Source of the DNA: Aphanomyces cochlioides
Lineage: Eukaryota; Oomycota; Saprolegniomycetes; Saprolegniales; Verrucalvaceae
Assembly (NCBI GenBank): GCA_019828595.1
Contig: JAHQRK010000029.1
Coordinates: forward strand, 248,001 to 312,000
Length of the DNA stretch: 64,000 nucleotides
Reading direction: 5' to 3'
Within the stretch, counting starts at the first letter, position 1, and each line of letters starts with the position of its first letter. The position numbers and the translations under genes were made by a program. The notes beneath the pieces were generated by a model. That model saw nothing but the letters and a program-made list of their open reading frames with translations, did not search any database and was not told the origin of the DNA. Below, piece by piece: positions 20,234 to 29,666 of the stretch.

Positions 20234-20905
20234 TCAAATCAATTTTTTCCCAAAATTATACTTCAATTCTTGATTAACAGAATCAACAAACAGAGCTTGG
20301 CCTTTGCTTGCAGTAGCTTTATTGTATGCTTTGATCATTTTGTCTTCATTAACTTCAGGAATGTTAAAATCCTTACAAACCATTTGAAGATCTCTTTTGC
20401 TATTTGCTTTTAAAATAAATACATATTCGCTATTCAATCTAATGGTTTTATTAGTATCGAAATATGAATGAGCTAAAAATATTGTGCTTAACAATTTGTG
20501 TCTTCCACGGGTGAAATAATGCGTAAATATATTTTTTTGAAGCATTTTGTCATTTGAATAATCATCGATGATAACTAATTGTAATGAGCCATTATTTGGA
20601 ATATCGTCAACAGAAGGAGGTGGTTCATTTGGGTCATAAATCGTAATGAAGTCTTTTAATTTATCTTTTAAGTAATTATACAGACTTTGCTCAGGATTGC
20701 GAGCAATAATATGCAAATGGCTGTAAATATGAGGAGAGTGCTTGAGAATATGAAAAATTAGATTCGTCTTACCAGAATAGCTGGGTCCCAGCACGATAGC
20801 TCTGAAAAGGTTCTGAATTTTAAGATCTTTGTTTATACCATGAGACTTACTTTTATAAGCCTTAGGCAATTTTCCTCCCCAATCAACTATCTCATTGGAA
20901 CTCAT
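20234..20905 (-). CDS. FtsK/HerA-type genome-packaging ATPase (A32-like)
   Basis: Pumps element DNA into capsids in related viruses. In the 223 residues the P-loop is GPSYSGKT (residues 40-47) and Walker B is LVIIDD (about 110-115), followed by a typical FTHYFTRGRHKLLSTIFLAH stretch that provides the polar sensor segment. The N-terminus (MSSNEIVDWGGKLPK) is short, as in Polinton ATPases. The frame is intact. A TATATATA box lies about 20 bases before the ATG, in the divergent region shared with the fibre gene. Confidence 0.95.
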   Translation of the reverse strand: MSSNEIVDWGGKLPKAYKSKSHGINKDLKIQNLFRAIVLGPSYSGKTNLIFHILKHSPHIYSHLHIIARNPEQSLYNYLKDKLKDFITIYDPNEPPPSVDDIPNNGSLQLVIIDDYSNDKMLQKNIFTHYFTRGRHKLLSTIFLAHSYFDTNKTIRLNSEYVFILKANSKRDLQMVCKDFNIPEVNEDKMIKAYNKATASKGQALFVDSVNQELKYNFGKKLI

Positions 20906-20973
20906 TTATTAGAAAGCTAATATTATATATATTTTAGAATATATACTTATTTGTCTTCAACTCTATTAAAAAT

Positions 20974-23318
20974 ATGAGTGGAATCATAGCTAATACACCT
21001 ACTATAAATAGTTCAACATACAATCCGTCAAATTACACAAGTGATGTTTATTTGAGAAAAAGTGATCCTAGAGTCTCATATATCAGTAATCTAACTGCTG
21101 GGCAAGCAAGTGCTAAAAAGGCATTAATTTTAGATTCAGGGCTTTCAATAAGTGGAATCAACTCGATTGGTATGACTGGTTCTTACACAAATACAAGCAC
21201 TACAGATAGCTCATCTACATCGACTGGATCAATGATCACATCGGGCGGTCTTGGAGTTGCTAAAAGCATTTATAGCGCGGGAAAATACGTTATTAATGGA
21301 ACAGCTCAGATTACATTAAACAGTTCATCAAATTCTGCTGGACGGAGCACAATTGCTTTCACTAATGACGTTTCTACGTTTGAATTGGGAAGCCGTGGGA
21401 GTACTAATGGTACTTATAATAACTCGATGTACATTTACAATGGAGGTTATCTATGGACTATGAGCTCCACTGGAAATACAAGCTTTCTAAGCACATCAGA
21501 TGCAACCAGTTCATCTTCTGGAGGAGCACTTACAATTAACGGAGGATGCTCCGTTGCTAAGAAATTATACGTAGGAACTTCGGTTAATGCTCAAAGTTTA
21601 TCACTTGCATCCACAACAGATGCCTCCAGCCCAACTGTTGCTCCTTGTACAATCTCTGGTGGTGCGGGTATTGCAAAGTCATTGTATGTTGGATCAAATT
21701 GCTTTCTGGGAACTGGATCAACTGGTGGCGTATGTGTAGGCACGAGTACTGATACCGCTCGTATGATCTCATGTTTGAATAGCGGCATGACGACTTCGTC
21801 CAGCAATTACATAACACTTGGTCAAGCTGCTACGAGTAATAATCAGGCTGAAATCTCATTCTTCTACAACAATTCGAGCAGTACTCTCAATCGAATCGAT
21901 TTTGGATTCTTCGGAAGCGGTAGATACTTCCAAATTCAAGCTACGAGCGATTGCTCTTTTAATGGTATTAATGATGCTACGAGCGCTTCATATGGCGGCG
22001 CTTTAACCAGTCTTGGAGGATTTGCATGTCAGAAGAAGCTATTCGTTGGTACGTCTGCCAATATTGGTACGAGCGCGACTATTGGAACAGCTATGAATAG
22101 TGCAACAGCTACGATCGGCTCAAGTTCAAATACCGGAGGTACCCTTTCTATCACGAGTGTCGGATATCACTGTTCGATGTATTATAGTAGTACTGTCTAT
22201 ACTTCGATCAATACGAGCGCAGCTGGCGATTTCGTCATTAATTCAGCAAATGGCGCTACGACAACATACTATACATTTGCTAATAATGGACAAATCCAAC
22301 TTAGTGGTATTACAGCTCGCAATAGCCATAAAATGGACTTGGGGACAAATACAAGCAAAGATAATATCATTTGTTTGGCCCAAGCTATATGCTTGGCGTA
22401 TCAAGTTCATCATTAAACTACACATCAGGTGGTTTGCATACATGGTATTACAATTCAACAACTACACCAGCTATAACGGGTACTCAACAAATGCAAATTA
22501 CTACAGGAGGCAATCTAAATATTGCGAATGGAGGCGTTCATTGCTATGGTCTTAATGCGGCCGATCTCGCGACAACGGGGGCTGGAATGCACATGCACTA
22601 TTCAACAGGCTCGAGCGTTGGTATCATACAATGCTTTGACTACAGCGCCGGCTTATATAAGGATATCGCAATCCAGTCTACTTTGTTCTATAAATCATCA
22701 AATGGATTTTGGGGCGTTGGTACTAATAATCCAAATGCTCCTCTTCACATTCAAGGAACTGGACAGATTTCTACTTCATCGGGTTTCACATTTATTACAT
22801 CAACGAGTGTCGGTCAAGCTTCTGGGTTTACTAATCGTTCTTTCTCTCTATACACATCGGGAGGTATTATGGTGGCGTCTGGTGAAATTGATTGTCTTTC
22901 AGATTTGAGAACAAAGTCTGATGTAATCGATTTAGATTCAGACTTATCTGAACGCTTTATTAGAAATATCACTCCTATCGAGTATAGCTATAAGGCAATT
23001 CCTGAGAAGCGCCATTATGGCTATGGTGCACAAGAACTCGTGAAACATGGTTTGAGTGTGTTAGTTGGCGCTACTGATTCGGATGAACCATTGCCCGAGG
23101 AAATTATTGAATGCGTTAATGGTGATGTTATTCAGATTGGATCTGATAGCCGCCTTGTTGTCGATGTGATTAGTATTGTACCATTGCTGCATTCTGCTCT
23201 TAAACGTGCGCTTGAGAGAATTGATAATCTAACTCAAGTTGTTGGAAAACAACAGATACAAATTGAACAACTGACAACTAAACCTGCTCGACGCGCAAAA
23301 AGCAGCGCTTTGATGTAG
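20974..23318 (+). pseudogene. Fibre/spike protein with S74 chaperone domain, one frame shift
   Basis: A long, Ser/Thr/Gly-rich fibre. The first part (20974-22416, 480 codons) has four diverged repeats ending in motifs such as GGALTINGGCSVAKKLYVGT and CTISGGAGIAKSLYVGS. The second part (to 23318) lies in another frame and ends in a Peptidase_S74 intramolecular chaperone (LRTKSDVIDLDSDLSERF, then PEKRHYGYGAQELV) and a C-terminal coiled-coil-like segment. S74 domains help trimerise fibres and then cut themselves off. One missing base near 22376-22381 would explain the frame change; otherwise both parts are open. It is presumably the host-attachment fibre of the virus-like particle. Such a protein is unusual in a Polinton. 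Confidence 0.88.
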
Positions 23319-23360
23319 CTGAGACGATGAAAAAAAAGCAATTGGTCTTGACCCCACGCG

Positions 23361-23372
23361 CAGACGCGTCTG
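23361..23372. terminator. 12-bp palindrome between convergent fibre and capsid genes
   Basis: CAGACGCGTCTG is a perfect palindrome in the gap between the 3' ends of the fibre (+) and capsid (-) genes, followed by a T-rich run (TATTTTTTTGG at about 23395). It could help end transcription or form 3' ends in both directions; no loop is present, so this is tentative. Confidence 0.3.
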
Positions 23373-23410
23373 GTCCTCACACCTGATCGTTTAGTATTTT
23401 TTTGGTGTAT

Positions 23411-25008
23411 TTAAGTCCAATGATGAATTTCCCCAGTTAAACGGTCAACAGAAAGCTCTCGTTCATACACAACAAATACTAAAGCATTCATACCTTGACA
23501 GCAAGCATTAACACCGCTTACGATAACTGATTGTGGAACGTCTGAATTAGTGATACGAGAGCAATCAGCAACCATGATACGCTGAATCGTTTGCCACTTT
23601 TGAAAATCAATCAAACCATTTGAAATTTCGTGAGTGAGACCACCATTAATTGCCCCAAGTTTCTTAAATTCGTCATTCCAAGCTTCAAAATCGTAATCCA
23701 ATGTTTTGCTAAATACGTTGTCATTCCCAACTTGAACTTGAAAACTACGAATTGAGCTACCTGCTTGACAAGTCCAAGGCGCACTATCAAATGGGCTTTG
23801 GAATTGTTCTACACCGTTAGCCGACGAATTTGCAAAATGTCCGCTGCTTGTTTCGCTGTATGGTACCAAACAAACATATTTGATATTTTTCCAAGAACCA
23901 GATAATTGAAGATTGAATGTAGCATTTTGTTGAGCTGAAGAAAGAGCACCAGTGCCGGCTTTTCCTTGGAAATATTGAGCATAACAATCAAGATATTTCA
24001 CGTTCTTTACGGGCTGACTTACAATCGGTAACGGATCAGCAATATCATAGAATGGAATATTTAATCTGGCCGTTGTAAATGGAAGGTATTGCCCAGCTTG
24101 GGCTAGCGTTGTAATGTTATTCTGAAGAGGAGTAATTTCAATTGAGGATTTCCGATAAGATCCAATTCTTTAAAAATTGGATGAAGATCAACAAGACGAA
24201 TTTTTAACATATGATGCCAAACACCAAGAACCGAGCCCGCCACTGGTGCAGTATTTACAACAAAAGCTCCTTTGCCGTTTTGAGCTGCAATGGTTGATGC
24301 TACAGAAGATCGTTGTGTAATCCAATTGTAGGCATTTACTCCACCCGTATAGTTTCCCGATGCATCAATGTTTCCAGTAAGTTGTGGATTGCTGTAAATA
24401 CGAGAAATAAATCCATTATTTTCTTTCAACGATGCCTCAGTTGGTACAGTTCCCAAAGTAGCGGTGCAATTTGAGAAATTGTTAGTAAAGCCATCCCCCG
24501 ACTTTGATTCCACAGCAGAAAACGACATAGATTGCCAATCATCCGCGCTCATAAAAGCGTCAGCACCGTGTTTATTAAGGTCAGAAGTACTCCATTCAGT
24601 CATTGCACGAATGTTATTCCAGTAGAGTTTGAAATCCGATTCTGTAATGATAGTTTGTCCATTAAGTTCTACTGTCATTGAGTCAATGATATTCCATACT
24701 CCAGCTTTTAAAGCAGTACAATAACGATTGATGCCATTGGGGGGGTTGCCATTAGCGAATGCCCCAGCACCAGTATTTTTCATAGAGACAATATACGGTA
24801 GCGTAAGATAAGCATCCTTTAAAGAAGCAAATCCTTTAGCCCCTTGAAGACTTGTTGCAGCATCAATGGAAATAATACCAGATTGATAGCTACCCTGATT
24901 TACATCGGGGACTTGAACCATTCGTTTTCCTTTAGAAACGCTAATAGATGGTTCACCCTTTAAAGAGCTTTCATATAAAAATTGATCGGCTAATTGATAC
25001 TCACTCAT
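23411..25008 (-). pseudogene. Major capsid protein (double jelly-roll type), one frame shift
   Basis: The shell protein of the presumed virus particle. The first 301 codons run from ATG 25008 (MSEYQLADQFLYESSL) down to about 24103. The frame then changes near 24151-24156 and continues through 24001 to 23411, giving about 532 codons in all if one lost base is allowed for. Landmarks are IDSMTVELNGQTII in the first roll, GVWHHMLKIRLVDLHPIF before the break, YLDCYAQYFQGKAG and the C-terminal NALVFVVYERELSVD. Length, order and position beside the protease fit Maverick/adintovirus capsid proteins. Apart from the single break no stops occur, so decay is recent or it is an assembly error. A TATATAATTAATAAAATATA box precedes the ATG. 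Confidence 0.9.
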
Positions 25009-25062
25009 TATATTTTATTAATTATATACATCCACAGATAAGATTATTTTTTAAATTATTTA

Positions 25063-25436
25063 ATGGACCTAATAAAAGGAATTACAAGCGATCATCAGTT
25101 AATTAAATTATCTAATTTATTGGGTGTTGAAATAACAAATATTTACACTTTTGAAGAAATAAAAAAACAATTGCCCAAAAACGGAAATTATATTATTTTG
25201 TTAGAAAATGGTGGTGGAATTGGACTGCGATTTATAAAAATGAATATTTTGATTCTATGGGCGAGCCACCGCCTTTGATTTTGGGAATAAAAAAATATAA
25301 CAAAAAACAATATCAATCAACGTATGCTGAATATTGCGGTATATGGTGTATGCTTTGGTTATATGCAAAACAGAATAATCGTATGGATTTATTTGATGGA
25401 TTCCACGATTTAAACGATAAAACATTTGAAAGCTAA
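25063..25436 (+). pseudogene. Adenain-like cysteine protease (Maverick PRO), frame-shifted and lacking the His
   Basis: Expected to process virion precursors. The first 50 or so codons (MDLIKGITSDHQLIKLSNLL...NYIILLENGG) are in one frame; near 25213-25220 the frame changes and the rest reads NWTAIYKNEYFDSMGEPPPL through AEYCGIWCMLWLYA to the TAA at 25434. The catalytic Cys motif (YCG) and the FDSMGE block are present. The position of the catalytic His, usually HW, reads Asn-Trp (AATTGG), right beside the break. Total length is about 124 codons, typical of these proteases. It is divergent from the capsid gene, with about 54 bases between starts. Confidence 0.82.
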
Positions 25437-25738
25437 AATTGCTCAAGCTCAGATATTAACTTTGGGCAATTTTCTATCACATATTGATTATTTTTTAACC
25501 AATCAATATAATTTGGGTCAATTTCTTTAATTTTATTCAGAGTTAGATTTCTATGCTTGCCCCATCGCATTTTATAAGACAAATCAGCATCTTTTAATTT
25601 TTCGGTTAAATATGTTTTAATTTCTGGTTTGTTTGACAATAACATTTCCTGATTTATTAACCATTTACAGTAATTTTGATCAATCTTAAAAACTTCTTGA
25701 ATAGTCTTAGCTTTGTATTTTCCGAAATTTAATTCCAT
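25433..25738 (-). CDS. Protein with two ExoX-C-like repeats, 101 aa
   Basis: Two copies of a short motif make up the protein: MELNFGKYKAKTIQEVFKID with YCKWLINQE (residues 1-31), and MRWGKHRNLTLNKIKEIDP with YIDWLKNNQ (about 57-86). The pattern F/W-GK-(x)n-ID-x-Y-x2-WL matches the accessory C-terminal domain of ExoX-like exonucleases, which I also know as stand-alone proteins in large DNA viruses and Mavericks. No nuclease catalytic domain is present, so it probably binds DNA or a partner. The stop overlaps the last bases of the protease gene. A TATAGAATATATT box lies upstream. Confidence 0.75.
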   Translation of the reverse strand: MELNFGKYKAKTIQEVFKIDQNYCKWLINQEMLLSNKPEIKTYLTEKLKDADLSYKMRWGKHRNLTLNKIKEIDPNYIDWLKNNQYVIENCPKLISELEQF

Positions 25739-25948
25739 TATTTTTAATATATTCTATAGGTGATAGGTATTTTTAAAATTAATTAAATATTGAATTTTTG
25801 AATTGGTCAAGTTTGGATGTTCAATTTTTGTGAGTAAATGTTGGACTGTCTGTTATGTTCATCAGGTTTTTGTCGGGAAAACGGCATATTTTTCCAATAA
25901 TAAATCAAGTCAGTTCCGATTAACCATTTCTCTCTAAATATATAATGA

Positions 25949-26080
25949 CTGACATTGAGTTATTTTCAATCAAATGGACATATAAAAACACGTCTTTTAT
26001 TGACATTGAGTTAAATTCAAACAAATGATGGACAAAAAATATGGTTATTTCATTGACTATGAGTTAAACTGAAACAGATG
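25949..26080. repeat. Three ~27-bp direct repeats with ~52-bp spacing
   Basis: Imperfect copies at 25949-25978, 26001-26027 and 26053-26080 share TTGACATTGAGTTA followed by TTCAA and CAAATG. They lie in the roughly 360-base gap between the ExoX-C-like gene and the next small gene. The regular spacing suggests binding sites for a replication or transcription protein. No similar copies are seen elsewhere in the element. Confidence 0.7.
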
Positions 26081-26101
26081 TAAACATACTAATATCCAAA
26101 C

Positions 26102-26290
26102 TCATATTTTATTACAGTTAATTATTTCTGCTTTACTCATTCTTTTAAAATACGTAGTAGCCCAATCGTTATACAATTTATAGATTTTATTAAATCCATA
26201 GAATCCTTCATAATCTTTATCTCCGTATGGACTTGTAATTACAATATAAGCATCATCGTTTGTTTTATAAATCTCTACGTGGTCAAACAT
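26102..26290 (-). CDS. Small conserved-looking protein, 62 aa, unknown function
   Basis: Reads MFDHVEIYKTNDDAYIVITS followed by PYGDKDYEGFYGFNKIY and ATTYFKRM. The pattern of a mini-domain with 'YIVITSPY' and a later 'ATTY' resembles small uncharacterised proteins of large DNA viruses that I have seen, but I cannot name a family. No Cys cluster or membrane segment. It is AT-rich like the rest of the element core. Confidence 0.5.
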   Translation of the reverse strand: MFDHVEIYKTNDDAYIVITSPYGDKDYEGFYGFNKIYKLYNDWATTYFKRMSKAEIINCNKI

Positions 26291-26946
26291 TTCACGGTTT
26301 TCGTAATTATTACATAAATATGTTCTATATCTTGCTTTAAATTTTACAATAATTAAAATAGGTGCAATTGTTATTGTCCCGTTTTGAATAAATATAAAAT
26401 ATGATCAAATTGTTTGATGTTTTATTGCAAAACAAATTTTAATATATTTGCACCAAATGCGGATCAACATACTTGTGAGATATTGGAGTATGGTAACTTC
26501 GCCCGTCCAAAATGGGGGCCACAGTGATGAAAATTGACGCAAACTGTTTTTTCACTATTTTTAATTTTTTTGAAAACAAACAACTTGGGCAGTGTTTGCG
26601 CAGGAGTCAAAATGGAAATTTACAGATATTTTGTGATATACATTGTATCATAGTCCAAAAACCTAAAGAAGAGTTAGTAGTAGAACTTAATGTTAACACC
26701 CTATGAAACACATTAACTGCTTCTAAATAATTGAAAAGAATATTTGTTGGAATACGAAGATCGCACACATTTTTAATATGAGATTTTGACAGCCTTACAT
26801 TTTGTATTGCTGCCATTCGCTGATTTCGTTGCACATGATTGGTTGATAATATTCAACGAGATAAGCAATGATTGGGTAATATCGTCACCACGAACTTGGC
26901 TTTTAAAGCGCAAAATCCCGTCCCAGCTCCTGCACTGCAGACGAAC
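26291..26946. other. Transition from element core to cargo gene; no gene seen
   Basis: The first half is very AT-rich like the Maverick core, and from about 26500 base composition becomes more balanced, like the cargo gene that follows. Only short frames occur. The change marks the probable left edge of the captured segment; no flanking repeats of that segment were found. Confidence 0.5.
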
Positions 26947-28567
26947 ATGTCTGTCGAAGCGCAAGGTGTGCAGGACGTGACTGTCGACTTGCCAACTGCT
27001 TTCAAGTATCGCGCGGAAGAATACTATGTGAGAAAAGCGTACTCGTCGTATTATGTTCGTGTAATTGAACTTCTACAGACATACGACTACATCTCAGTGA
27101 CTGGAACACCAGGTTTGAACTTGTATACGATTAAAAGATGGATAACAGACGCGTGTGTTTTGTGTAGGCATTGGCAAATCGATCTTTTATGACTACTTCT
27201 TTTCTCGATACCGAAATGAACACCACGAGGCTATTATTGTTACTGCGTCTTTCAACAAGGATCGGCAATTGGAGGAGTGTGTCGTGTTTGGTCCAAATGG
27301 TAATACTCAAGTATTTTTTGACATGGTCGAAGTTAGTCGTTTCGGATATCAACACCCCGAAGCCATTCATCTCTATGATGGACCGCCATCTGTGAAACCT
27401 GCGCGATCGAAAATGGTAACTTTCACAAGTCCCAATTTTGGTTGGCTCGATTCGATGCGGAAGAATGTCGAAGCTCATTGCGAGCTGTATATGCCTGTTT
27501 GGGAATTGGGCGAGTTGGGTGACGCCGTCAAAGTGTTGAATTTGGAGATATCAGACGAAGAATTGACCGAGAGATATAAACAGTTTGGTGGTGTCCCGCG
27601 CTATTGTCTAGCAAAATCAGCCAGAGCGTATCGAAAGGGATTGATCGCCATGGAACAAGCGATTGAGAAGATTAAAACGGTGGAGGATGTTCAAGCGTGC
27701 TTTGAAATGTCTGTGCCGTTAAATCTTGTAGTTCATCGACTGCTGCATTACATTCCTGAAGAGGATCCAACATTTGCAACACTCGAGTTTGGTTCGGATT
27801 GGATTGGAATACGGATTTACAACCAACTCGCCGTTAAACTTAGCCAAGAACGAGCAAAGTTGATGAAATGGCTTGACGGTGCAGGAGAAGCGTCTACGTT
27901 TAATGGATGGTTGTTTGAAAATCTCGCCCATGAAAAACTTTTTGACGGTGGTACGTTCAAGTGCGTACAACTTGACGAACGAAGGCAAGAGATATCGCTG
28001 ACGATCAATCGGACCATTGGGCATTATGAGCGGTTTGCAACTAACTTTACTTTGGAAATGGTCTTTCAGAATGTGTATCAAATCCCGAAATCTCAAACAT
28101 TCAAGTCCATTGACTCGTTTATCCATTTGGGTGAGACGTTGCTGTTGTTCCAAATTACAAAATCATTAAACCATCCAGTCGATTGTGCAGGATTAGTGGA
28201 ATTGTTTGCAAAGTTGGAGCTTGTTGACAAGATCAAACAAAACCCACGCTTTGCTCAACTGATATTTGTTGTGCCTCAAGGAATTGGCGACTCGTACAAG
28301 AATCAACAATTGATCACTCAAAATTTGCATTTGGAAGACTTGATGGGAGCCGGCGTGAGATGTATTTCAGGTATTGGGCCAGTCCTGCAAAAGAAGTTGC
28401 ACGACAAGAACATTTTTACTTGTTCACATTTGAAGGCTCATTCTAAAGATCCGGAGGTGAAACATGAGTTTGAGCTTTTGACCAAGCACATCGATCGATT
28501 GAAGCAGGTGTGCGACTTGTCGTATTTGAATATGATTCCACAATATGTGCTTGAGCTTGAAGTCTAA
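26947..28567 (+). CDS. Crinkler/RHS-like NTPase-nuclease, two exons (Maverick cargo)
   Basis: Two exons (26947-27112 and 27168-28567) join in frame to 521 codons, creating the P-loop TGTPGIGKS across the junction; unspliced, the P-loop is broken. Further landmarks of the Crinkler/RHS NTPase family are LYDGPP (Walker B-like), TFTSPNFGWLD and FGGVPRYCL. The C-terminal half (GWLFENLAHEKL, GGTFKCVQL, then SIDSFIHLGETLLLFQITKS and HPVDCAGL) fits the PD-(D/E)xK-type nuclease domain of that family. There is no LFLAK-type secretion header or signal peptide. The chosen ATG gives MSVEAQGVQD. Composition is more GC-rich than the Maverick core. The frame is intact, suggesting recent function. Such proteins in oomycetes act as effectors or in genome conflicts; the role here is unknown. 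Confidence 0.9.
27113..27167 (+). other. 55-bp spliceosomal intron in the cargo gene
   Basis: GTTTGA...TTTTGTGTAG, with a pyrimidine-rich end. Removing it joins CCA-G to GC-ATT-GGC-AAA-TCG and restores the P-loop. It is the only intron that I can support in the Maverick. Confidence 0.88.
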
Positions 28568-28785
28568 GGATTGATCAATATATATATATGTTTCTGCTGG
28601 CGCTCAAAAGTCTACACCCTTGCGATCCTACCTCTGTCATTTGACGTACGACGGCTACAGTACTTGCGAATACCAGGGCGTGAGTGAATACAAAAAAAAT
28701 GTTCGTATTCATATTAAAATAAACGTAATAAAGTGTATTTCAAGTATTGCGCATTTCAGTTATTTGGCAATTTTACCCGATCGAT

Positions 28786-28956
28786 TTATACAAAAAATTC
28801 TTTCGCTAATGATTTAATATTATAATCTTCAACAAATTTATTCCTATTATCAACAATTAATTTATCAGGACGATCAAGTGTTTCTGGAACGCTAAATGAC
28901 CCCCAATAAGTTTTTGCGTAAATTATTGGGTAATTTGTTAAATCTGAATATCGCAT
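28786..28956 (-). CDS. Small protein starting at the terminal-repeat edge, 56 aa
   Basis: The ATG (28954-28956) straddles the inner edge of the right terminal repeat (which starts at 28955), so its promoter would lie wholly inside the repeat. The protein begins MRYSDLTNYPIIYAKTYWG and has no motif I know. It mirrors the 51-aa gene at the other end, which also starts just inside its repeat. AT-rich composition is like the element core. Confidence 0.4.
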   Translation of the reverse strand: MRYSDLTNYPIIYAKTYWGSFSVPETLDRPDKLIVDNRNKFVEDYNIKSLAKEFFV

Positions 28957-29234
28957 TATATTATAAATAATTATTGTTCAAGATCAAATGAATTTTAAAA
29001 TTTTCTGTATGAAGGTCAAGATTATGCTGGTGATGCAAAATGCTTTGAGTGGTGATCATTTTGCCTTTGGACACTTCCACAAGTGTTAATTGTGTTTTTT
29101 GCTCGAGGGTGTCTCTAGCGTATGGTTGTGGAAATGGGTGAGAATCCATTCTTAGCTAATGGATGATGCCTTACTAATGCTTCTCGTCGTGAGAATTTTG
29201 AAGTGGCCACGATATACCTTTAACAGCTATTACT
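28955..29234 (-). repeat. Right terminal inverted repeat of the Maverick (280 bp)
   Basis: Inverted copy of 11951-12230, ending ...CAGCTATTACT next to the GACGTC duplication at 29235-29240. Confidence 0.95.
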
Positions 29235-29666
29235 GACGTCAAGGTGGTTGAGGTGTTTGAGATTGTTGAAACCCGGGGTTTCACTTTGAAAAATAAACAT
29301 GACCCCACTACTGCGGCGAGGTGCTATCTCTGGATTGTCGGTCCGGTGGTCATTGGTTGCCAGGAAGTTGTTGCCAATGCCAAGGGTGTGGTCAAGATGG
29401 AAACGCACCTTGTCATAATGATATTTGCTTGCCAGTTTGGTTTCCTGGATGGCGATGACTGTGTGCTTCGTCACAAGGTGAGAGATGAGTCGATGTCCAT
29501 TGTCTTTGAATCCATTGGTATTCACTGTCAATAGGGACAGTTCTGTTGTAATGTCGGAGGAATACACACCCACGGTTTGTCGATGATGTGTTGTGGTATG
29601 AGGATGTGAGGTTGAACGAGTTCGTGAAGGTGTTGAGCGTTGTGGCATGGTTGTCGTCGAGGAGCC
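29235..29666 (-). pseudogene. LINE ORF2, copy B: N-terminal part (endonuclease start)
   Basis: Starts directly after the ORF1 stop (TAA, 29667-29669) in the same frame, as GSSTTTMPQRS, with an ATG at 29648. It covers the first half of the endonuclease: TVNTNGFKDNGH, then AIQETKLASKYHYDKV with the catalytic Glu, and stops at HLNHLDV, where the Maverick is inserted (GACGTC, 29235-29240). The remainder is at 11950 and below. This piece is open over its whole length. Confidence 0.9.

Larger units (their letters stand above)
11951..29234. mobile_element. Maverick/Polinton (adintovirus-like) element, 17,284 bp
   Basis: Both ends carry 280-bp terminal inverted repeats starting AGTAATAGCTG, flanked by a 6-bp target duplication, as expected for Polintons. 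The interior is AT-rich and densely coding, unlike its surroundings. Gene order: 51-aa ORF, protein-primed PolB, integrase, 432-aa Maverick-type protein, 68-aa ORF, pX/pVI-like protein, zinc finger (all +); minor capsid and packaging ATPase (-); S74 fibre (+); major capsid (-); protease (+); ExoX-C-like and a 62-aa ORF (-); Crinkler/RHS-like cargo (+); 56-aa ORF (-). The virion-formation set is complete, but fibre, major capsid and protease are each broken by a frame shift. It is inserted in LINE B, so it is younger than B. Confidence 0.97.

Noticed and set aside
22371..23318. Separate 315-codon gene after the fibre
   Set aside because: It continues the fibre after a single frame change; its content and the overlap at the junction fit one gene better.
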